A stretch of DNA of 64,000 nucleotides. Origin: Phocaeicola massiliensis B84634 = Timone 84634 = DSM 17679 = JCM 13223. Its GTDB lineage: Bacteria > Bacteroidota > Bacteroidia > Bacteroidales > Bacteroidaceae. Of this stretch, positions 25,970-35,108 are shown piece after piece. The stretch's first letter is position 1, and every line of letters starts with the position of its first letter. Where the stretch lies: positions 560,776 to 624,775 of the forward strand of contig NZ_KB905472.1 of the NCBI RefSeq assembly GCF_000382445.1, in the 5' to 3' direction. The translations under genes were made by a program, and so were the position numbers. Below the pieces are notes generated by a model. That model searched no databases, was not told the DNA's origin, and saw only the letters and a list, made by a program, of their open reading frames with translations.

Positions 25970-26761
25970 TTACAAATTAGCTTTTTCGATGTCCTTAAAA
26001 TACTTGTAGGTACCTACTTTCAGTTCATCTGTTGCTGCTTCATCACAAACAATGATGCCATGTTGATGCATTTGTAATGCGCTAATGGTCCACATTTGTG
26101 TGATACCGCCTTCGACAGCATGCTGTAATGCGCGAGCTTTGTTGTGACCGTTGCAGATAATCAGCACTTCTTTGGCTGAAAGAACAGTTCCTACACCTAC
26201 TGTTAACGCAGTTTTGGGAACTTTGTTCACATCATTGTCGAAAAAGCGTGAGTTTGCAATGATAGTATCGGTGGTCAGGGTTTTGATACGGGTGCGAGAA
26301 GACAGGGAAGAACCCGGTTCGTTGAAAGCGATATGGCCGTCAGGACCGATACCTCCCATAAACAAATCAATACCACCTATTTCGGCAATCTGCTTTTCGT
26401 AGTTTGCACATTCAGCTTCCAGATCTGTTGCGTTTCCGTTCAGGATATGTACATTTTCTTTCTTGATATCAATATGGTTGAAGAAATTCTTCCACATGAA
26501 TGTGTGGTAGCTTTCAGGATGGTCTTCGGGTAAACCGACATATTCGTCCATGTTGAAAGTAACAACGTTCTGGAAAGATACTTTTCCTTGTTTGTTCAGC
26601 TCGATCAGCGCTTTGTACATACCTAGTGGCGATGAACCGGTAGGACAACCCAGTACGAATGGTTTTTCGGGAGTGGGGTTTGCTGCATTAATTTTACTTG
26701 CTACATAGTTTGCTGCCCATTGTGACAGTTTTTGATAATCAGGTTCGATAATTACTCTCAT
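25970..26761 (-). CDS. nagB: Glucosamine-6-phosphate deaminase
   Basis: 263 residues, the normal NagB length. All catalytic residues stand at the E. coli positions: D72 (NMDEY), D141 and H143 (GPDGHIAF) and E148 (NEPGSS). It converts glucosamine 6-phosphate to fructose 6-phosphate plus ammonia in the cytoplasm, the last step of amino-sugar breakdown before glycolysis. It is the first gene of a two-gene operon with the NagB-like/PIG-L fusion and is divergent from a ROK regulator of the NagC type. Confidence 0.97.
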   Translation of the reverse strand: MRVIIEPDYQKLSQWAANYVASKINAANPTPEKPFVLGCPTGSSPLGMYKALIELNKQGKVSFQNVVTFNMDEYVGLPEDHPESYHTFMWKNFFNHIDIKKENVHILNGNATDLEAECANYEKQIAEIGGIDLFMGGIGPDGHIAFNEPGSSLSSRTRIKTLTTDTIIANSRFFDNDVNKVPKTALTVGVGTVLSAKEVLIICNGHNKARALQHAVEGGITQMWTISALQMHQHGIIVCDEAATDELKVGTYKYFKDIEKANL

Positions 26762-27102
26762 GGTTCTTTTTTTAAGTTTTAAGTTAACTATTCGTTTTTT
26801 CTATTTATTGTCTGTTTTAGGATGAACTGTTCACCCAAGTTGCAATATTACTGAAAATTGGGGACATTCCCTTCAATAAATGAGTTTTTTCTTTCTGAGA
26901 AAGTGATTTTCTTTGTTTTATTAGCATTCTCTTTCGTTTTTATAAAAAATAACATAAAAAAATGGTTCGTCTAAAATGAAAAAGAGATGAGGGTAGGAGG
27001 AGTGCCTTTTTTATTTATAGGAAAGAAATAAAGAGTTATGTAGGTTGTAGCCGGTATTGATATATAAATCATTTAGTAATAGAGTTTGATAAGTGAATTT
27101 AT

Positions 27103-27127
27103 TTATTAAATAAAGCTTATTTAATAA
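27103..27127. promoter_or_regulatory. 25-bp AT-only palindrome, candidate operator
   Basis: TTATTAAATAA and TTATTTAATAA arms are separated by three bases, apart from one mismatch near the centre. It lies about 180 bp before the ROK start in the shared regulatory region. Low complexity makes it weaker evidence than the palindrome at 27244. Confidence 0.35.
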
Positions 27128-27243
27128 TCTCCTAATTTATGGGTACGTAAACGGTGTTGACGAATAATTCTTATGAATTAGAAATAATTGACAGAAAGAT
27201 ATAATATATTAGGTTCTATAAAAACTTTTTGCAAAATTCTCTC

Positions 27244-27266
27244 TTTATGAAATATGATTTCATAAA
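27244..27266. promoter_or_regulatory. 23-bp perfect palindrome, probable ROK operator
   Basis: TTTATGAAAT-ATG-ATTTCATAAA has perfect 10-bp arms. It ends 9 bp before the -7 element at 27275, so it covers the -33 zone of the ROK promoter. A protein bound here would block the promoter, as expected for autoregulation by a NagC-like protein. Confidence 0.55.
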
Positions 27267-27274
27267 AAAATAAC

Positions 27275-27282
27275 TATATTTG
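27275..27282 (+). promoter_or_regulatory. -7 promoter element of the ROK gene
   Basis: TATATTTG matches TAnnTTTG, with 24 bp to the ATG at 27307. The usual -33 position falls inside the palindrome and has no clear TTTG. Confidence 0.5.
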
Positions 27283-27306
27283 TGAGCATTAACGGAATAT
27301 TTTAGT

Positions 27307-28515
27307 ATGGGTGATAAGTTGTTGAAAGAGATAGAGAAAGGCTCTAAGTTGGCTGTGATGAAGAAACGTATCATCACACATTATATTTATAATGGTAGTT
27401 CTACCATTACTGATTTGGCAAAAGAAATGGATTTGAGTGTGCCTACTGTCACAAAGTTCATTGATGAAATGTGTGAGGATGGGTACATTAATGACTATGG
27501 AAAGTTGGAAACCAGTGGAGGCAGACATCCTAGTCTGTATGGATTGAATGCAGAGTCCGGCTATTTTGTCGGAGTAGAGGTGCGGCAGTTTTCTATTCAT
27601 TTGGGGTTAATAAACTTTAAAGGTGACGTGATGCAATTAAAGATGAATGTACCTTTTAGGGCAAAGAATACTCCTGAGTGTTTGGATGAGTTGTGCAAGA
27701 TAATCAAACAATTCCTTCAGAAACTTCCGATAGAGCAGGATAAAGTTTTGAATATTAATGTAAACCTTTCGGGACGTGTAAATCCTGATTTGGGGTACAG
27801 CTATAGTATCTTTAATTTTGATGAGCGTCCACTTTCGGATATTATTTCTGAAAAATTGGGCGGTTTCCGGGTGTCGATTGATAATGATACGCGTGCAATG
27901 ATATATGGTGAGTATATGCAGGGTGCGGTGAAAGGTGAAAAGAATATCATCCTCATTAACGTTAGTTGGGGATTGGGTATGGGTATTATCATTGATGGAA
28001 AGCTTTATAAAGGAAAATCCGGTTTCTCCGGTGAATTCGGACATAATTACGGATATGAAAATGAGATTATCTGTCATTGTGGCAAGAAAGGATGTATAGA
28101 GACTGAAGTTTCGGGTTCTGCCTTGCAGCGGATTTTATTGGAGCATATTAAGAATGGAGAGACTTCTATTATTTCAAATAGCAGGAAGAATATTGAAGAA
28201 ATAACGCTTGATGATATTATTGCTGCTGTGAATAAAGAAGATTTGCTTTGTATTGAGTTGGTAGAAGAAATTGGTGTGAAGCTGGGAAGGCATGTTGCCG
28301 GATTGATTAATATATTTAATCCTGAATTGGTGATTATCGGTGGTGATCTTTCTCGTACAGGAGATTATCTGATACAGCCTATTACAACGGCTATCCGTAA
28401 GTATACGCTCAATTTGATGAACCGTGATTCTGTGATTGTGGAATCTAAATTGAAAGAGAGAGCCGGTATTATCGGTGCATGTATGCTTTCCAGAAGTAAA
28501 TTGTTTGAATCTTAG
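27307..28515 (+). CDS. ROK-family transcriptional regulator, NagC-like
   Basis: 402 residues with an N-terminal winged helix-turn-helix (about 15-75; SSTITDLAKEMDLSVPTVTKFIDEM) followed by a ROK sugar-kinase-like domain. The domain keeps EFGH at 243-246 and the zinc-binding CHCGKKGC at 256-263. Kinase-type catalytic DxGxT residues are altered, consistent with a repressor rather than an enzyme. The likely effector is an amino-sugar phosphate such as GlcNAc-6-P or GlcN-6-P, judged from the divergent nagB operon. It probably represses nagB and itself through the palindromes between them, which is inference. Confidence 0.9.
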   Translation: MGDKLLKEIEKGSKLAVMKKRIITHYIYNGSSTITDLAKEMDLSVPTVTKFIDEMCEDGYINDYGKLETSGGRHPSLYGLNAESGYFVGVEVRQFSIHLGLINFKGDVMQLKMNVPFRAKNTPECLDELCKIIKQFLQKLPIEQDKVLNINVNLSGRVNPDLGYSYSIFNFDERPLSDIISEKLGGFRVSIDNDTRAMIYGEYMQGAVKGEKNIILINVSWGLGMGIIIDGKLYKGKSGFSGEFGHNYGYENEIICHCGKKGCIETEVSGSALQRILLEHIKNGETSIISNSRKNIEEITLDDIIAAVNKEDLLCIELVEEIGVKLGRHVAGLINIFNPELVIIGGDLSRTGDYLIQPITTAIRKYTLNLMNRDSVIVESKLKERAGIIGACMLSRSKLFES

Positions 28516-28571
28516 CCTTTTTCGGGCAAATTATTGTTTTGATGTCGAAACATTAATAATGTAATTATTTT

Positions 28572-28656
28572 GTTTTGTCATTCTGAATTTTGCGAAGAAT
28601 CTGTAAACATAAAGTAGATGTAAACAGATTCTTCAATTTGTTGGGGATGACAAAGT
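28572..28656. repeat. Inverted-repeat element of the GTCATTCTGAA...GAAGAATC type
   Basis: TTTTGTCATTCTGAA with GAAGAATCTGT pairs, with small gaps, with ACAGATTCTTC and GGGGATGACAAAG, making a hairpin of about 84 bp. The words GTCATTCTGA and GAAGAATC are those of a widespread bacterial dispersed repeat. It lies between convergent ROK and HAD genes and may double as a terminator. Confidence 0.6.
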
Positions 28657-28711
28657 GATAGGTTATTTTAGCCTTGACACATACATGGCGATAATGAGAG
28701 ATTGCCTCTTT

Positions 28712-29446
28712 CTATTTATTTTTCAACTCTTGTTTCAATATTTCCCAATTCTCATTGAATGCAGGCATGGAAGGAAATAGTAGGTTTGCTCCTTCATCCC
28801 ATAGCACTTGGTCGGGCAGAGGACCGGTGTTTACCGCAATCGTAAAGATACCCGCAGCTACTCCGGCTTGTACTCCTAATGGTGCATTTTCTATAACGAG
28901 TGCTTCATTGGGTTGAAGGTGAGCTTTCTTTAAAGCCATTAAGTAGGGCTCGGGGTTGGGCTTACCATATTTTACATCGAAAGCAGTGACCATCAGTTCC
29001 TTTTTAAATATGCCGGGGAAATTATGGTTTAATCTGTCTAATAGAGAAGTTTGTCCCGAACCGGTTACTACCATCGGAATGAGACCTTCTTCTTTGATTT
29101 TTGTCAGAACTTCATAAGCTCCGGGCATTCTTTCTGCCATAGGGCATTTATTAAACTCTTCAGTTTTTGCCTGATAGATTGCTTTTATTTCTTCTTCTGT
29201 TGCGTCATGTCCGCGTTCACGACGGCTTACAATGTTTATCGTTGAGGCTCCTGTGCGACCTTCGTGCATGTAGGCTTCATCGCGGCTGAGTCCGAAACCG
29301 AAGCGGAGCATCACTTTGTGCCATGATTCGGCATGGTTGGGCATGGAGTTGAATAATACGCCGTCCATATCAAATAATACGGCTTTCAGATTGATGGTAT
29401 TATATCCGTGAGATTGGAGGTAATTGTTTATTGCTTCTTGAAACAT
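28712..29446 (-). CDS. HAD-superfamily phosphatase, beta-phosphoglucomutase-like
   Basis: 244 residues with HAD motif I FDMDGVLFNS (about 25-34), motif II VVTGSG, the lysine region VKYGKPNPEPY and motif IV ALVIENAPLGVQAG. The helical cap between motifs I and II is of the beta-phosphoglucomutase subtype. It would act on a sugar phosphate in the cytoplasm; whether as mutase or phosphatase is not certain. Its downstream neighbourhood includes amino-sugar genes and the gene upstream is pgi, which fits a carbohydrate role. It lies 102 bp after pgi, with an inverted repeat between them. Confidence 0.85.
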   Translation of the reverse strand: MFQEAINNYLQSHGYNTINLKAVLFDMDGVLFNSMPNHAESWHKVMLRFGFGLSRDEAYMHEGRTGASTINIVSRRERGHDATEEEIKAIYQAKTEEFNKCPMAERMPGAYEVLTKIKEEGLIPMVVTGSGQTSLLDRLNHNFPGIFKKELMVTAFDVKYGKPNPEPYLMALKKAHLQPNEALVIENAPLGVQAGVAAGIFTIAVNTGPLPDQVLWDEGANLLFPSMPAFNENWEILKQELKNK

Positions 29447-29466
29447 TATTTTATAGTATCATAATG

Positions 29467-29530
29467 AAGCACGGATTACACAGATTCACAGTTTTAATGA
29501 AACTGCATGTATCCGTGAAATCCGTGCCTG
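29467..29530. repeat. Inverted-repeat element between pgi and the HAD gene, possible terminator
   Basis: AGCACGGATT followed by ACACAGATTCACAG pairs with the downstream CTGCATGTATCCGTGAAATCCGTGC arm in steps. The core is GCACGGAT/ATCCGTGC. Words of the ACGGATTACACAGATT type recur in many bacterial genomes as dispersed repeats. On the minus strand it follows the pgi stop by about 20 bp. Confidence 0.5.
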
Positions 29531-29548
29531 AATAAAAAATCTTATAGA

Positions 29549-30895
29549 TTATAATCTAGCTTGGATTGCTTTAGATTCTTCTTCGTATCCCGGTTTGTTT
29601 AATAGAGCGAACATATTCTTTTTGTATGCTTCCACACCCGGTTGGTTGAAAGGATTAACGCCAAGAATATAGCCACTGATACCGCAACCGATTTCAAAGA
29701 AGTAAATAATTTCTCCCAAATAGAATTCGTTCAGTTCAGGAACAATCAGACGCATATTAGGCACGCCACCGTCTACGTGTGCCAATTGCGTACCCAGCTC
29801 TGCCATCTTGTTTACTTCATCTACACGTTTTCCGGCCAGGAAGTTTAGTCCGTCAAGGTTTGCCTCATCCGAAGGAACTTCAAGTTTATGATTCGGCTTC
29901 TCAACAGAGATTACTGTTTCGAAGATGGTGCGTTCGCCTTCCTGAATCCATTGTCCCATGGAGTGGAGGTCTGTTGAGAAATCTACAGAAGCGGGGAAGA
30001 TACCTTTGTTTTCCTTACCTTCAGATTCTCCATACAATTGTTTCCACCATTCTGATACATAATGCAATTTAGGTTGGAAATTCACTAGAATTTCAATCTT
30101 CTTGCCGTCTTGGTATAAAGCGTTACGAGTTGCTGCATAAACAGCAGCAGGATTTTCTGCAAAAGGTGTGTCGGGATTGCTGCAAAGAGCTTCCATTGTA
30201 CGTGCGCCTTCCACTAATTTAATAATGTCATATCCGGCTACTGCGATAGGTAATAAACCTACGGGAGTCAATACTGAGAAACGACCGCCTACATTATCCG
30301 GAATAATGAATGATTTATAACCTTCTTTGTCGGCAGTTACGCGTGCAGCTCCTTTCTTGGCATCGGTAATGGCTACAATTACTTTCTTTGCCATTTCTTT
30401 ACCGCGTTGGTCTTCGCATTGCTTTTTCAGCAGACGGAAAGCCAAAGCTGTTTCTGTAGTAGTACCTGATTTGGAGATATTAATTACACCGAATTTCTTG
30501 TCTTTCAAGAACTCTGTCAGTTCAAACAAGTAATCTTCACCGATATTATGTCCTGCGTAAATGATAGTCGGAGCATTTTTCTTTTCCTGCAACCATTGGA
30601 AGCTGTTGGATAAAGCTTCAATAATGGCGCGTGCACCAAGATAACTACCACCGATGCCGGCAACGATGACTACTTCACAGTTTTCGCGAAGTACCTGAGC
30701 AGTCTCTTGCAAATCAGTCAAGTGTTCAGCAGTAATTGATGAAGGCAAGTGTAGCCAGCCTAAGAAATCATTACCTTTACCTGTACCGTTTTCCAGAGTT
30801 TCAATACAGGCTTTTACCTGAGGTGCATAAGCAGCGATCGTTTCTTTTGAAACAAATCCGGCTACTTTGTCGATGTTTAAACTAATATTCTTCAT
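29549..30895 (-). CDS. pgi: Glucose-6-phosphate isomerase
   Basis: 448 residues, the short bacterial PGI form. The sugar-phosphate-binding loop [15 protein letters not shown], the family signature [19 protein letters not shown] and the second signature near [20 protein letters not shown] are all present. It interconverts glucose 6-phosphate and fructose 6-phosphate, receiving the fructose 6-phosphate produced by NagB. It lies 12 bp downstream of gpsA on the same strand, in a lysS-gpsA-pgi run. Confidence 0.97.
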   Translation of the reverse strand: MKNISLNIDKVAGFVSKETIAAYAPQVKACIETLENGTGKGNDFLGWLHLPSSITAEHLTDLQETAQVLRENCEVVIVAGIGGSYLGARAIIEALSNSFQWLQEKKNAPTIIYAGHNIGEDYLFELTEFLKDKKFGVINISKSGTTTETALAFRLLKKQCEDQRGKEMAKKVIVAITDAKKGAARVTADKEGYKSFIIPDNVGGRFSVLTPVGLLPIAVAGYDIIKLVEGARTMEALCSNPDTPFAENPAAVYAATRNALYQDGKKIEILVNFQPKLHYVSEWWKQLYGESEGKENKGIFPASVDFSTDLHSMGQWIQEGERTIFETVISVEKPNHKLEVPSDEANLDGLNFLAGKRVDEVNKMAELGTQLAHVDGGVPNMRLIVPELNEFYLGEIIYFFEIGCGISGYILGVNPFNQPGVEAYKKNMFALLNKPGYEEESKAIQARL

Positions 30896-30907
30896 TGTAT
30901 CTGAATT

Positions 30908-31903
30908 TTATCTGAATGAATCAGTTAATAATTTTATCTCAATCATGGGCGAGATGCGCTCATACAATATATTATAAACGGCATCTACGATGGGCATGTT
31001 CACGTGCAAATGTTTATTTAGCTCCTTAATACATTTTGTACCGTAGTACCCTTCCGCTATCATTTCCATCTCTATTTGTGCGCTTTTTACAGAATATCCC
31101 TTACCAATCATTGTACCGAACACACGGTTTCGGCTGAAATTGGAATAAGAAGTAACAAGCAAGTCTCCCAAATAGGCAGAATCATCGATAGAACGTTCTA
31201 CGGGATGTACGGTGTTAAGGAAGCGATTCATTTCCTGTATGGCATTCGAAATCAATACTGCCTGAAAGTTATCGCCATATTTCAAACCACTGCAAATACC
31301 GGCAGCGATAGCATAAATATTCTTCAAGACAGAGGCGTATTCGATACCTGCCACATCAGGGCTTACTGAAGTCTTGATATAATGTCCGGCCAATTGGCGG
31401 GCAAAAATTTTGGCTTTGTCAATATCCTTACAACCGATAGTCAGGTAAGAAAGACGCTCCAAAGCGACTTCTTCTGCATGGCAAGGCCCTGCGATAACGG
31501 CAATATTATCTTCGGGAACACCATATACTTTGTTAAAATAGTCGGAAACAATCAGGTTTTCATCAGGGACGATACCTTTAATAGCTGTGACGATGAACTT
31601 GTCCTTTATTTTGGTTTTCAGCTTTTTGAGGTGGCTTTTCAGATAAGGAGAAGGAGTCACAAATATCAGGGTATCCGATTCCTTGACTATCTTGTTTATA
31701 TCCGACGAAAAGTTAATGCGCTTGATATCAAAACGCACACTAGTCAGATAAGCCGGATTATGGCCGAGACGTTTAAACTCTTCAATTCGGTCGTCACGAC
31801 GCATATACCAGTTGATTGATTCAGACTGAGCCAAGACTATCTTTGCAATAGCCGTGGCCCAGCTGCCACCACCCATTATTGCTATTTTACCGGGCAATTT
31901 CAT
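30908..31903 (-). CDS. gpsA: Glycerol-3-phosphate dehydrogenase [NAD(P)+]
   Basis: 331 residues. The N-terminal Rossmann motif is GGGSWATAIAKI, followed by the AIKGI substrate loop, the AGPCHAEEVA motif, and the catalytic lysine in EYASVLKNIYAIAAGICSGL. The C-terminal helical domain contains SRNRVFGTMIGKG. It reduces dihydroxyacetone phosphate to sn-glycerol 3-phosphate for phospholipid synthesis. It begins 10 bp after lysS and ends 12 bp before pgi, so the three genes probably form one operon. Confidence 0.95.
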   Translation of the reverse strand: MKLPGKIAIMGGGSWATAIAKIVLAQSESINWYMRRDDRIEEFKRLGHNPAYLTSVRFDIKRINFSSDINKIVKESDTLIFVTPSPYLKSHLKKLKTKIKDKFIVTAIKGIVPDENLIVSDYFNKVYGVPEDNIAVIAGPCHAEEVALERLSYLTIGCKDIDKAKIFARQLAGHYIKTSVSPDVAGIEYASVLKNIYAIAAGICSGLKYGDNFQAVLISNAIQEMNRFLNTVHPVERSIDDSAYLGDLLVTSYSNFSRNRVFGTMIGKGYSVKSAQIEMEMIAEGYYGTKCIKELNKHLHVNMPIVDAVYNILYERISPMIEIKLLTDSFR

Positions 31904-31913
31904 GTTTTGTCAA

Positions 31914-33644
31914 TTAGATTTTGCTAATCCATCCGGCTACTTCATCTACCGTAGGATTGGTCAATTCCAATTTATATTTTTTATTTATGCCACAAATGTC
32001 TTGGTGTAACTTCTGTGGGTTTACATCTTTCATATCACTCACTAAATTGTAACCGGCTTTTTGAATAGCGGGAACCCACTCTTCTGCAATACCCAGTTCC
32101 ATGAACTTGGCTGCCGAGTCTTTTGGAGTAATCTTTTCAGGACGCATTTGCGGGAAGAATAATACTTCCTGAATATAAGGCTTACCTGTCATCAGCATCA
32201 CCAATCGGTCGATACCGATACCGATACCTGAAGTGGGAGGCATACCATATTGTAATGCACGCAAGAAATCCTGATCAATAATCATTGCTTCGTCATCACC
32301 CTTGTCGGCCAGCTTCATTTGTTCTTTGAAACGTTCTTCCTGGTCAATCGGGTCGTTCAGCTCAGAATAGGCATTCGCCAATTCTTTACCGTTTACCATC
32401 AATTCGAAACGTTCTGTCAGTCCCGGTTTAGAACGATGCATTTTAGTCAGCGGTGACATTTCCACCGGATAGTCAGTGATGAAAGTGGGTTGGATATAGG
32501 TACCTTCGCAAAACTCTCCGAAGATCTCATCTATCAGTTTTCCTTTACCCATTGTTTCATCTATCTCTTCCATTTTCAGCTCTTTACAAACCTGACGTAT
32601 TTCCTCTTCGGTCTTATCATTGAGGTCATAGCCGGTCTTTTCCTTAATAGCCTCCAAGATAGGCAAGCGGCGGTAAGGAGCTTTAAAACTGATTGTTTTT
32701 CCGTCAATAATACTATCTGTGCTTCCGTTTACAGCAATACAGATGCGTTCCAATAATTTTTCTGTGAAACTCATCATCCAATTGTAATCCTTGTACTGAA
32801 CATAAAGTTCCATGCAGGTAAACTCAGGATTATGGTTCTTGTCCATACCTTCATTACGGAAGTTCTTACCGATTTCGTATACACCTTCAAAACCACCTAC
32901 GATGAGTCGTTTCAGATAAAGCTCTGTTGCAATACGCAGATAGAGATCCATATCCAATGAATTATGGTGCGTAATAAACGGACGTGCACTTGCTCCACCG
33001 GGAATGGATTGGAGGATAGGAGTTTCCACTTCTGTGTAGCCGGCTTCGTCTAAAGCTGCACGCAGTGTTTTAACCACAATGGCACGTTTTTCAAAGGTTT
33101 CTTTTACACCTTCGTTGACAATCAGGTCAACATAACGTTGACGATAACGCAATTCCGGGTCTTCGAACTTGTCGTATGCTACACCATCCTTATATTTTAC
33201 GATAGGCAACGGTTTCAGGGACTTAGATAGTACGGTCAGCTTTTTGGCATGGATACTGATTTCACCCATTTGTGTTTTGAAGACATATCCTTCGATACCT
33301 ATGAAGTCACCAAGGTCCAGCAGACGTTTGAATACTATATTGTATAAATCCTTATTTTCATCCGGGCAGATATCATCGCGGGTGATATATATCTGAATAC
33401 GGCCTTTTGAGTCTTGTAATTCGATAAATGATGCTTTACCCATCACACGGCGGCTCATCATACGTCCGGCTACCGATACTTTGCGGGGCTCTGTTTCATC
33501 TTCTTTGAACTCGGCTTTTATATCTGTAGAAAATGCGTTGGTTACATACTCAGCTGCGGGATATGGATCAATGCCCATAGCGCGCATTTCATTCAGACTG
33601 TTCCGTCTGATAATCTCCTGTTCACTTAGTTCTAATACGTTCAT
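31914..33644 (-). CDS. lysS: Lysyl-tRNA synthetase, class II
   Basis: 576 residues. An N-terminal OB-fold anticodon-binding domain (about 55-160; VSVAGRMMSRRVMGKASFIELQD) is followed by class II motif 2 (KNFRNEGMDKNHNPEFTCMELYV) and motif 3 (GIGIGIDRLVMLMT). The protein is about 70 residues longer than the E. coli enzyme at the C-terminus, past motif 3, a tail seen in other Bacteroidetes enzymes. A minus-strand -7 element TATTTTTG lies at 33681-33674, about 30 bp before the ATG. Confidence 0.96.
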   Translation of the reverse strand: MNVLELSEQEIIRRNSLNEMRAMGIDPYPAAEYVTNAFSTDIKAEFKEDETEPRKVSVAGRMMSRRVMGKASFIELQDSKGRIQIYITRDDICPDENKDLYNIVFKRLLDLGDFIGIEGYVFKTQMGEISIHAKKLTVLSKSLKPLPIVKYKDGVAYDKFEDPELRYRQRYVDLIVNEGVKETFEKRAIVVKTLRAALDEAGYTEVETPILQSIPGGASARPFITHHNSLDMDLYLRIATELYLKRLIVGGFEGVYEIGKNFRNEGMDKNHNPEFTCMELYVQYKDYNWMMSFTEKLLERICIAVNGSTDSIIDGKTISFKAPYRRLPILEAIKEKTGYDLNDKTEEEIRQVCKELKMEEIDETMGKGKLIDEIFGEFCEGTYIQPTFITDYPVEMSPLTKMHRSKPGLTERFELMVNGKELANAYSELNDPIDQEERFKEQMKLADKGDDEAMIIDQDFLRALQYGMPPTSGIGIGIDRLVMLMTGKPYIQEVLFFPQMRPEKITPKDSAAKFMELGIAEEWVPAIQKAGYNLVSDMKDVNPQKLHQDICGINKKYKLELTNPTVDEVAGWISKI

Positions 33645-33718
33645 CCTGTTAAAACATTAACTCAATTTGGAGGCAAAAATACGAAAGATTTTGCAAAGTA
33701 CCTCATTTAGACTTATTT

Positions 33719-34459
33719 TTATTTCGATAAGCTTCCATCTTGTGCCAGCTCGCATACCATGGAAATCATAAATAACAGACTGATGGCTCCACAAACAACA
33801 AGGAGAGTAATGTTGACTAGGCGTGCTTTTAAATGGGTTGCAGTGTGCAGATTGGCTGCTATGTATTCTTTAAAGAAAAGGTATAATCCGGGTACGGCTG
33901 AACTTGCCAGCAAGAAATCTTCGGGAATCTGGAAGAAATAAGTTTTGGTAAAACCGATAAGCGCCCAATGGCACAAGAATAAGATGAGGAAAAGATTGAC
34001 TCGTTGTGAAAAAGCCAATAACAGTCCGATGGTGAATACTGCTACCGAACATGGCATGACAGGAGAAGTCATCATGGGGAAATCCATGCCGCGGGCTACA
34101 GAAAACAAGGGGTAAGCTAAAGGGAGGAAACATAATAGAACAGCTAGTTTCTTATGTTTGTGATTCAACTCGAAGGGAGTGTAATCTACTATTAAATCGT
34201 AAATCCAGAAGACGCACATTATTCCCCAAAAAAGAGCTAATGCATTGCTGTAGCTGCGCGGATCGCAATAAATATGATAATAAACTACGGCTACCCATGC
34301 ATTGATAAAAATAAGATAGAGTTTCATCCCCTTTTTCTTTGCAGGGGTGGGATGGTGGAATAATGAATAGGTAAGCCATAAGCCGACAAGGGTGATAATT
34401 AGTTGGTAAATCCATGTTCCGGCATTGTATTGAGCGATTGTTTCCCAAAAAATATTCAT
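33719..34459 (-). CDS. Polytopic membrane protein, possibly DUF6064 family
   Basis: 246 residues with about seven hydrophobic segments (for example 19-35, 46-62, 72-90, 106-122, 135-151 and 217-235). It has no signal peptide and no catalytic motif. The opening AQYNAGTWIYQLIITLVGLW recalls the YN-x-W-P pattern of DUF6064 membrane proteins, but I am not sure of that. It lies between lysS and the divergent thioredoxin-like gene and is not clearly in an operon. Confidence 0.6.
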   Translation of the reverse strand: MNIFWETIAQYNAGTWIYQLIITLVGLWLTYSLFHHPTPAKKKGMKLYLIFINAWVAVVYYHIYCDPRSYSNALALFWGIMCVFWIYDLIVDYTPFELNHKHKKLAVLLCFLPLAYPLFSVARGMDFPMMTSPVMPCSVAVFTIGLLLAFSQRVNLFLILFLCHWALIGFTKTYFFQIPEDFLLASSAVPGLYLFFKEYIAANLHTATHLKARLVNITLLVVCGAISLLFMISMVCELAQDGSLSK

Positions 34460-34520
34460 CTCGTATGTGGTTATTGGTTAAATTCGGGCGGCAAAATTAC
34501 AAAAAAACGATTGAATAGTC

Positions 34521-34528
34521 TATCTTTG
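34521..34528 (+). promoter_or_regulatory. -7 promoter element of the thioredoxin-like gene
   Basis: TATCTTTG fits TAnnTTTG and lies 26 bp before the preferred ATG at 34554. Confidence 0.45.
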
Positions 34529-34553
34529 TGGCAAATTATAAATGGAGAATACA

Positions 34554-35102
34554 ATGAAAAAGCTGATGAGTTTAATGATGTTGGTTTGCGCATGTCTGCT
34601 CAGCCAACCGATGCAGGCACAGAAGAAGGAGGTAACTCCTGATGATGCCGGTTATATAGTAAAAGTAGGTGATATGGCCCCTGATTTCGAAATGGAGCTG
34701 ACCAACGGGCAAAAGGTGAAATTATCCGATTTACGGGGTAAAGTGGTTATGCTTCAGTTTACGGCAAGTTGGTGTGGTGTTTGTCGTAAGGAAATGCCTT
34801 TTATCGAAAAGGATATTTGGCAAAAGCACAAAGATAATGAAGCGTTTGCTCTTTATGGGGTAGATCGCGATGAGCCGCTTGATAAAGTAGTGGCTTTTGC
34901 CAAGCAGACGGGCGTGACCTATCCTTTGGGGCTTGATCCGGGAGCGGATATTTTTGCAAAATATGCAGACCGTAAAGCCGGTATTACTCGTAATGTGTTG
35001 ATTGATAAGGCCGGGAAGATTGTGATGTTGACTCGTCTTTATAATACAGAAGAGTTTGCTTCGCTATGTAAAAAGATAGATGAAATGTTGGCTGAAAAGT
35101 AA
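34554..35102 (+). CDS. TlpA-like periplasmic thioredoxin-family protein
   Basis: I choose ATG 34554 over 34542, because a GGAGA motif lies just before it and the signal peptide (MKKLMSLMMLVCACLLSQPMQAQ) starts there. The mature part is a redoxin/AhpC-TSA fold with LSDLRGKVVMLQFTASWCGVCRKEMPF; the CGVC active site is at about residues 80-83. The cis-proline region is ITRNVLIDKAGKI. It is a thiol-disulfide reductase of the periplasm. The N-acetylmuramoyl amidase gene follows 6 bp later, so the two are co-expressed. Confidence 0.88.
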   Translation: MKKLMSLMMLVCACLLSQPMQAQKKEVTPDDAGYIVKVGDMAPDFEMELTNGQKVKLSDLRGKVVMLQFTASWCGVCRKEMPFIEKDIWQKHKDNEAFALYGVDRDEPLDKVVAFAKQTGVTYPLGLDPGADIFAKYADRKAGITRNVLIDKAGKIVMLTRLYNTEEFASLCKKIDEMLAEK

Positions 35103-35108
35103 TAAAGA

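Larger units (their letters stand above)
26762..27306. other. 545-bp divergent regulatory region between nagB and the ROK regulator
   Basis: No coding sequence is supported. The region is very AT-rich and holds two palindromes (27103-27127 and 27244-27266) and a -7 element for the ROK gene. A weak minus-strand candidate, TAATATTG at 26850-26843, could serve nagB. Confidence 0.6.
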
